Part shown: positions 60,443 to 64,000 of the stretch, one piece after another
How the letters are laid out: each line of letters begins with the position of its first letter
Numbering within the stretch: position 1 is the first letter of the stretch
From: CBDFHJ01 sp965247635
Lineage (GTDB): Bacteria; Chloroflexota; Dehalococcoidia; Lucifugimonadales; Australimonadaceae
Direction of reading: 5' to 3'
Length of the DNA: 64,000 nucleotides
Assembly: GCA_965247635.1 (NCBI GenBank)
Contig: CBDFHJ010000010.1
Span: 744,001-808,000 of the forward strand
Made by a program: the position numbers and the translations under genes
Notes under the pieces: generated by a model
What the model saw: only the letters and a program-made list of their open reading frames with translations
Database searches by the model: none
What the model was told of the DNA's origin: nothing

Positions 60443-61276
60443 CTAGCCGTGCTTTACCCGGACCAGCGCGCCGGTGCCGAGGCCCAGCAGCTCGGCGGCG
60501 CTGCGGTTCGCGGCTCCGAGTTCCAGGTAGCCGTGGCTGCCGATGATGGCCAGCAGCGGCTCGCCGTCTTGGTAAGAGGTGGCCAAACCCTTCACCTGGT
60601 GTCCACCCACCTCGATGACAGGAGCGACGCCTGGCTTGACCAGCGCCGCGGCCGGAATGTTGGTGACCAGGTTGCCGAAGTGGTCGACCTGGAGGACACG
60701 GCCCACGAGTCCATTGCCATCCTCCTGGGGCTTGGGCACGGAGAAGGCGGTGACGTGCTCCACCTCGGTTCCCATTCGGTCCGGCGGCACCCCTCTGCTC
60801 AGGTAGGCGGCGGCTGGGGCGAAGACGTCGCGGCCGTGGAAGGTGCTGCTGACAGGGTGGCGCCAGTACTGCTGGTTGGTAAGGTGGTAAGCGTGCCATC
60901 CCGGGGGCAACCGGACCTGCGTCTCGGTGAACGGCTCCGCTTCCGGCACGGAAAAGCCAGCGCGGGTGTAACAGTAGGAGAGGATGCCGTTGTCCGGTCC
61001 CACGAAGTAGGCGTCGGGACCGGCCACGAGGAGGGGTGGCCTGCTGGTGCCGACGCCGGGGTCCACGACCAAGGTGTGGATGGTGGAGTCCGGAAAATAG
61101 TGGCAAGAGGTATCGAAAAGAAAGGCGCCTCCGTGAACGTCCTGGGGCGGCACCTCGTGGGTGATGTCGACGATGACCACGTGGGGGTTGATACCTAGGA
61201 TGACGCCCTTCATGGTGCCAACGAAGGGGTCGGCGGTCCCGAAGTCGGTGGTGAGGGTGATGATCGGCCCTGGCAT
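60443..61276 (-). CDS. SAM hydroxide adenosyltransferase (DUF62 / SAM hydrolase) family
   Basis: 277 residues from ATG at 61276. Motifs: ITLTTDFGTADPFVGTMKGVI (Asp), VDITHEVPPQDVHGGAFLF, HTLVVDPGVGTSRPPLLV, YFVGPDNGILS, STFHGRDVFAPAAAYLS and the C-terminal barrel VDHFGNLVTNI. These are the conserved set of DUF62, which hydrolyse S-adenosylmethionine; halogenating relatives differ in active-site loop. It starts 7 bp after the secG stop and probably shares its transcript. Confidence 0.9.
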   Translation of the reverse strand: MPGPIITLTTDFGTADPFVGTMKGVILGINPHVVIVDITHEVPPQDVHGGAFLFDTSCHYFPDSTIHTLVVDPGVGTSRPPLLVAGPDAYFVGPDNGILSYCYTRAGFSVPEAEPFTETQVRLPPGWHAYHLTNQQYWRHPVSSTFHGRDVFAPAAAYLSRGVPPDRMGTEVEHVTAFSVPKPQEDGNGLVGRVLQVDHFGNLVTNIPAAALVKPGVAPVIEVGGHQVKGLATSYQDGEPLLAIIGSHGYLELGAANRSAAELLGLGTGALVRVKHG

Positions 61277-61283
61277 GCGTGGA

Positions 61284-61499
61284 CTAGGTGACGCGGATGT
61301 TGGCGATGGCCAAAGCCACGAAGATGACCGCCAGGACGATGGTGAACTGGAACAGCGTTCGCTCCACGCCTCGGCGGGTGCGGAAGGTGGTGCTGAATCC
61401 ACCGAAAAGGCCGGTGCTGCCGCCACGGGCCTGCATCAGGATGGTGATCACTAAAAGGATGGCCACCCCGATGACGGCATAGCTGATGAAGGTTTCCAT
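61284..61499 (-). CDS. secG: Protein-export membrane protein SecG
   Basis: 71 residues: two membrane helices (ISYAVIGVAILLVITILMQA and LFQFTIVLAVIFVALAIAN) joined by the SecG signature RGGSTGLFGG and FSTTFRTRRGVER. Small inner-membrane subunit of the SecYEG channel. It lies 15 bp from the gatB stop. Confidence 0.9.
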   Translation of the reverse strand: METFISYAVIGVAILLVITILMQARGGSTGLFGGFSTTFRTRRGVERTLFQFTIVLAVIFVALAIANIRVT

Positions 61500-61514
61500 A
61501 GTCGCTCCGCTTAC

Positions 61515-63008
61515 TTACGTCCTAATCTTCTCGAGCTGCTGGCGAAGCAGCTCCGCCACCACGGTGGGGTTGGCCTTACCCCAAGTGGCCTTCATCACCT
61601 GCCCCACCAGAAACTTCGCGGCGGTCTCTTTACCCCCCAGGAAGTCCTCCACCGCCTTGGGGTTCTCTTGGATGGCCTGACCGACGGCCTCGTCGATGAC
61701 ATTCGTGTCCGTGAGCTGGACCAGGCCCAGCGCCTCCACCACGGACTGCGCCGTCTTGCCCGTCTTGAACATCTCCTCGAAGGCGGCCTTCGCCTGGGGC
61801 GTCCCGATGGTGCCGCCCTGCAACAGCCCTAGAAGCTCTGCCATGTGCTGGGGTCGCAGGGGTGATTTTTCCACCTCCAGGTCCGCCGCGTTGAGCAGCC
61901 GGTTGAGCTCCGTGATGGACCAGTTTGCCACGGTCTTGGCTACGGCGCCGTTGCTGCTTGGCAACGCTCCCTGGAGCTTGGCCACCTCCCGCAACGTCTC
62001 TTCATAGTAGGCGGCCATGGCTGGGCTGGCGGTCAGCATGGCGGCGTCGTACTCCGAGAGGCCGTGCTCCGCTATGAAGCGGGCCTTCTTGGCCTCTGGC
62101 AGCTCCGGTAGCCGCTCCGCTATTCGCGCTACCCACGCACGGTCCACGTGGAGGGGCGGCAGGTCGGGCTCGGGGAAGTAACGGTAATCGTGGGCGTGCT
62201 CCTTGCTGCGCATGGAGAAGGTCTCGCCCCGCTCCTCCGACCAGCCGCGGGTCTCCTGGACCAGCGTCACGCCATCCTCCGCGAGCTGGGCCTGACGCGC
62301 TACCTCGAACTGGAGCGCCCGGTACACGGCCCGGAAGCTGTTCATGTTCTTGACCTCGACCCGGGTGCGCAGCTCTGTGCTGCCCCTGGGGCGTATGCTG
62401 GCATTGGCGTCGCAGCGAAAAGAACCCTCCTCCATGTTGCCTGTGGAAACGCCCAGGTACTGAAGAATGGAGCGCAGCTTGATCAGGTACTGTCGCGCTT
62501 CCTCCGGCGACCGCAGGTCTGGCTCGCTCACCAGCTCCATGAGCGGCACGCCGGAGCGGTTGACGTCCAGCAGGCTGTAGCCGACGCCGCTGCTGGGGTC
62601 GGTCCGGTGGAAGAGCTTGGCCACGTCCTCCTCCAGATGTACGCGGGTTATGCCGATGCGCCGCACCTCCCCGTCCAGCGTGACGTCCAAGTGGCCACCC
62701 ACGCACAAGGGCAGGTCGTACTGAGAGATCTGGTACCCCTTCATCAGGTCGGGGTACGGGTAGTTCTTCCGGTCGAACTTGGTGTCCTCGGAGACGGTGG
62801 AGTGTAGGGCCAGCCCGGTCACGATCACTGCCTCCGCCGCTTGCCGGTTGATCACGGGCAGAGTACCAGGCAGGCCAAGGCAGACGGGACACACGCGGCT
62901 GTTGGGAGGCGCCTGCTGGTAGTCGGCCGGGCAGGCGCAGAACATCTTGCTGCGGGTGCGCAGCTGAGCGTGGACTTCCAGGCCGATGACGGACTCGTAG
63001 TCGGTCAT
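61515..63008 (-). CDS. gatB: Aspartyl/glutamyl-tRNA amidotransferase subunit B
   Basis: 497 residues from ATG at 63008. Family motifs: VIGLEVHAQLRTRSKMFC, CLGLPGTLPVINRQAAE, KNYPYPDLMKGYQISQYD, VHLEEDVAKLFH, DVNRSGVPLMELVSEPDLRSP, EEGSFRCDANAS and DYRYFPEPDLPPL, and the YqeY tail domain at the C-terminus. It works with GatA/GatC to amidate misacylated tRNA. TATACT (63015-63020) stands 6 nt upstream of ATG without a Shine-Dalgarno, so it may be leaderless. Confidence 0.95.
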   Translation of the reverse strand: MTDYESVIGLEVHAQLRTRSKMFCACPADYQQAPPNSRVCPVCLGLPGTLPVINRQAAEAVIVTGLALHSTVSEDTKFDRKNYPYPDLMKGYQISQYDLPLCVGGHLDVTLDGEVRRIGITRVHLEEDVAKLFHRTDPSSGVGYSLLDVNRSGVPLMELVSEPDLRSPEEARQYLIKLRSILQYLGVSTGNMEEGSFRCDANASIRPRGSTELRTRVEVKNMNSFRAVYRALQFEVARQAQLAEDGVTLVQETRGWSEERGETFSMRSKEHAHDYRYFPEPDLPPLHVDRAWVARIAERLPELPEAKKARFIAEHGLSEYDAAMLTASPAMAAYYEETLREVAKLQGALPSSNGAVAKTVANWSITELNRLLNAADLEVEKSPLRPQHMAELLGLLQGGTIGTPQAKAAFEEMFKTGKTAQSVVEALGLVQLTDTNVIDEAVGQAIQENPKAVEDFLGGKETAAKFLVGQVMKATWGKANPTVVAELLRQQLEKIRT

Positions 63009-63020
63009 GAGGCCAGTATA

Positions 63021-63053
63021 GCAGGACGTGTCCTGCACCTACTTGCGGTGTCC
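63021..63053. repeat. Palindromic repeat upstream of gatB
   Basis: GCAGGAC-GT-GTCCTGC (63021-63036) followed by ACCTACTTGCGGTGTCCCC, the reverse form of GGGACACCGC...GTGGGT-hairpin units at 23171-23202 and 37579-37613. It lies in the gatB promoter between -10 and the -35 region. Confidence 0.75.
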
Positions 63054-63592
63054 CCGTGCTCGACGCCTAGCACTCGCTGTCAAGCCCTCGCCGGGACGCC
63101 TTGCCCAAAAGAAACGGTGGACCGGGGTGGGTTGGGTGGGAAAAACAACCCAGAGGCTTGCACTACTATTTGATTTGCCTGAGGGATTCCTCTTTCCGCT
63201 TACGTCGGATTCGGAATGACGGGCTGGCGGCCTCGACTAGTCGGTCCGAAGGACTCCGGACTCCTTCGGAGGGCACCTGCTTGCGAGGTCCCCATGGTTC
63301 GACAGGCCTGTCCTGAGCGAAGTCGAAGGGCTCACCATGAACGGCCATAACTCCGCTCATCCTGGGCTTGTCGAAGGATCAAGCCCTCACCGGAGGAACG
63401 AAGTCCGCGTGAGTGCCATAAATGGAAAACGCCCTCCTCGTCGAGGAAGGCGTCTCCTAGAGACAACGGTCTTAGACCCTCAGGTACCTCCAACCGCTGA
63501 ACCTCTCCTGGCCTGGAGATTATCACGGGTCGTCTGAGAGTTCAACATACCAGAGGCTGGCTACGGCAACACCCCCAGTGGGGACTCTTGGG
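63054..63592. repeat. Repeat-filled intergenic region before the last IS256 copy
   Basis: Includes 63239-63272 (identical to the element in cysS), GACAGGCCTGTCCTGAGCGA (63301-63320), CTTGTCGAAGGATCAAGC (63367-63384) and a strong hairpin ACGCCCTCCTCG-TCGAGGAAGGCGT (63429-63453). No gene accepted. Confidence 0.7.
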
Positions 63593-64000
63593 GAGGTTAC
63601 GTCAATGGGTGTGTAAACGACATCAGGCGGCGACCTTCTCAGCCGTTGATTCAATGGCGATTCCATCCGCATACTGTGCACCGAGATAGACGTCTTCGAT
63701 CAACTCAGGGGCCTTCAGACGCCTGAAGCGCTGTTCGGCGACCATCAACATTTTCCAGATCACCACTATCGCCCGATCGACCCTCTTGCAGCGCTTGGCG
63801 GCATCGGTCCGAAGCCTGAGGGCCGCGAAGGGTGATTCTACCGGGTTCGTCGTGCGAAGGTGCCCCCAGTGCTCCTTTGGGAAGTCATAGAAGGTGACCA
63901 TGCGGTCCCAGTCCCGCTCCAAGGCCTCTGAGGCCGCCTCGTAGGAATGGTCGCCGCACCACCTGGTGAACACCGTCCTGAGCCGCTCAGCCTCTGTCCG
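63593..64000 (-). mobile_element. IS256-family element, right part, runs off window
   Basis: Starts with terminal repeat GAGGTTACGTC at 63593. 408 bp match the other copies with few changes (for example GGTGTG context and one Arg-to-Cys). The left flank octamer is CTCTTGGG; the other end lies outside. Confidence 0.95.
63623..64000 (-). CDS. IS256-family transposase, C-terminal part (5' end outside window)
   Basis: 126 codons seen, including the Glu motif TTNPVESPFAALR and the C-terminal ELIEDVYLGAQYADGIAIES. Changes KRYKRVD to KRCKRVD and AIAVIW to AIVVIW compared with other copies. Start and the first two catalytic Asp lie beyond the window. Confidence 0.94.
   Translation of the reverse strand, partial: RTEAERLRTVFTRWCGDHSYEAASEALERDWDRMVTFYDFPKEHWGHLRTTNPVESPFAALRLRTDAAKRCKRVDRAIVVIWKMLMVAEQRFRRLKAPELIEDVYLGAQYADGIAIESTAEKVAA

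Noticed and set aside
60443..61276. Calling the DUF62 protein a chlorinase/fluorinase
   Set aside because: The general DUF62 motifs fit SAM hydrolysis; I cannot see the halogenase-specific loop, so no halogenation is claimed.
63332..63526. 64-codon minus-strand frame before the last IS256
   Set aside because: It ends in repeat sequence (RQAQDERS) and covers a strong hairpin; no ribosome-binding site or family.
1..64000. CRISPR array
   Set aside because: The repeats are dispersed and palindromic, with no regular spacers; no cas genes.

Overview
The window is GC-rich, densely coded bacterial DNA. The gene content (Rieske oxygenase, amidohydrolase, meta-cleavage-type hydrolase and VOC dioxygenase, an etfB-etfA fusion, an aroK-aroB fusion, a thrC/NIL/sulfur-carrier operon, an HspR/HAIR heat-shock operon) suggests a Chloroflexota lineage of the SAR202/Dehalococcoidia type. 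That placement is inferred from gene content only.

Region 1-10.1 kb is a decaying accessory island. It begins with a 5'-cut Rieske oxygenase. Then come the tail of an amidohydrolase, an IS256-family fragment abutting an IS3-like element, a short ORF with a 27-C run near its start codon, a dead HigA-like antitoxin, a toxin-antitoxin pair, an IS1595-type remnant and a DNA methyltransferase whose downstream partner gene is cut by an IS. An IS256 copy nested inside another IS256 copy follows, then a tyrosine integrase lacking its C-terminus, beside the 3' end of a tRNA-Ser(UGA).

Region 10.2-19.6 kb holds an amidohydrolase, an MMPL transporter gene split by IS256 and also frameshifted, an esterase, a small RAM/Lrp-type protein and comM, also split by IS256. 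Three IS256 insertions keep 8-bp target duplications (TTTACGAT, GTCGAGAT, TCGAGCAG). All full copies are 1368 bp.

Region 20-63 kb is mostly housekeeping: a PKD lipoprotein-like protein, ETF, SDR, trehalose synthesis (otsB/otsA convergent), alaS-ruvX, the shikimate genes aroE, aroC and aroKB, the thrC-NIL-sulfur carrier operon, dnaJ-hspR-clpC behind a HAIR operator, hemerythrin, ispD-ispF-cysS, a GlcD-type oxidase, VOC protein, aldo/keto reductase, a propeller lipoprotein broken at a 23-C run, hydrolase, ICL/PEPM-like lyase, and a secG/SAM hydrolase/gatB group. A sixth IS256 copy runs off the right end.

The most unusual theme is a set of short dispersed palindromic repeats that are not confined to intergenic DNA. 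One 29-bp palindrome is translated inside both ispF and cysS in different reading frames. A second is also inside cysS. A third supplies an 18-residue tail masking the Gly-Gly end of the sulfur carrier. A fourth supplies the C-terminus of a P-loop kinase-like protein. Other points of interest are two long C/G homopolymers at coding positions, an AT-rich insertion inside alaS, a probable CTG start for ruvX, and a 380-bp duplication flanking the propeller lipoprotein.
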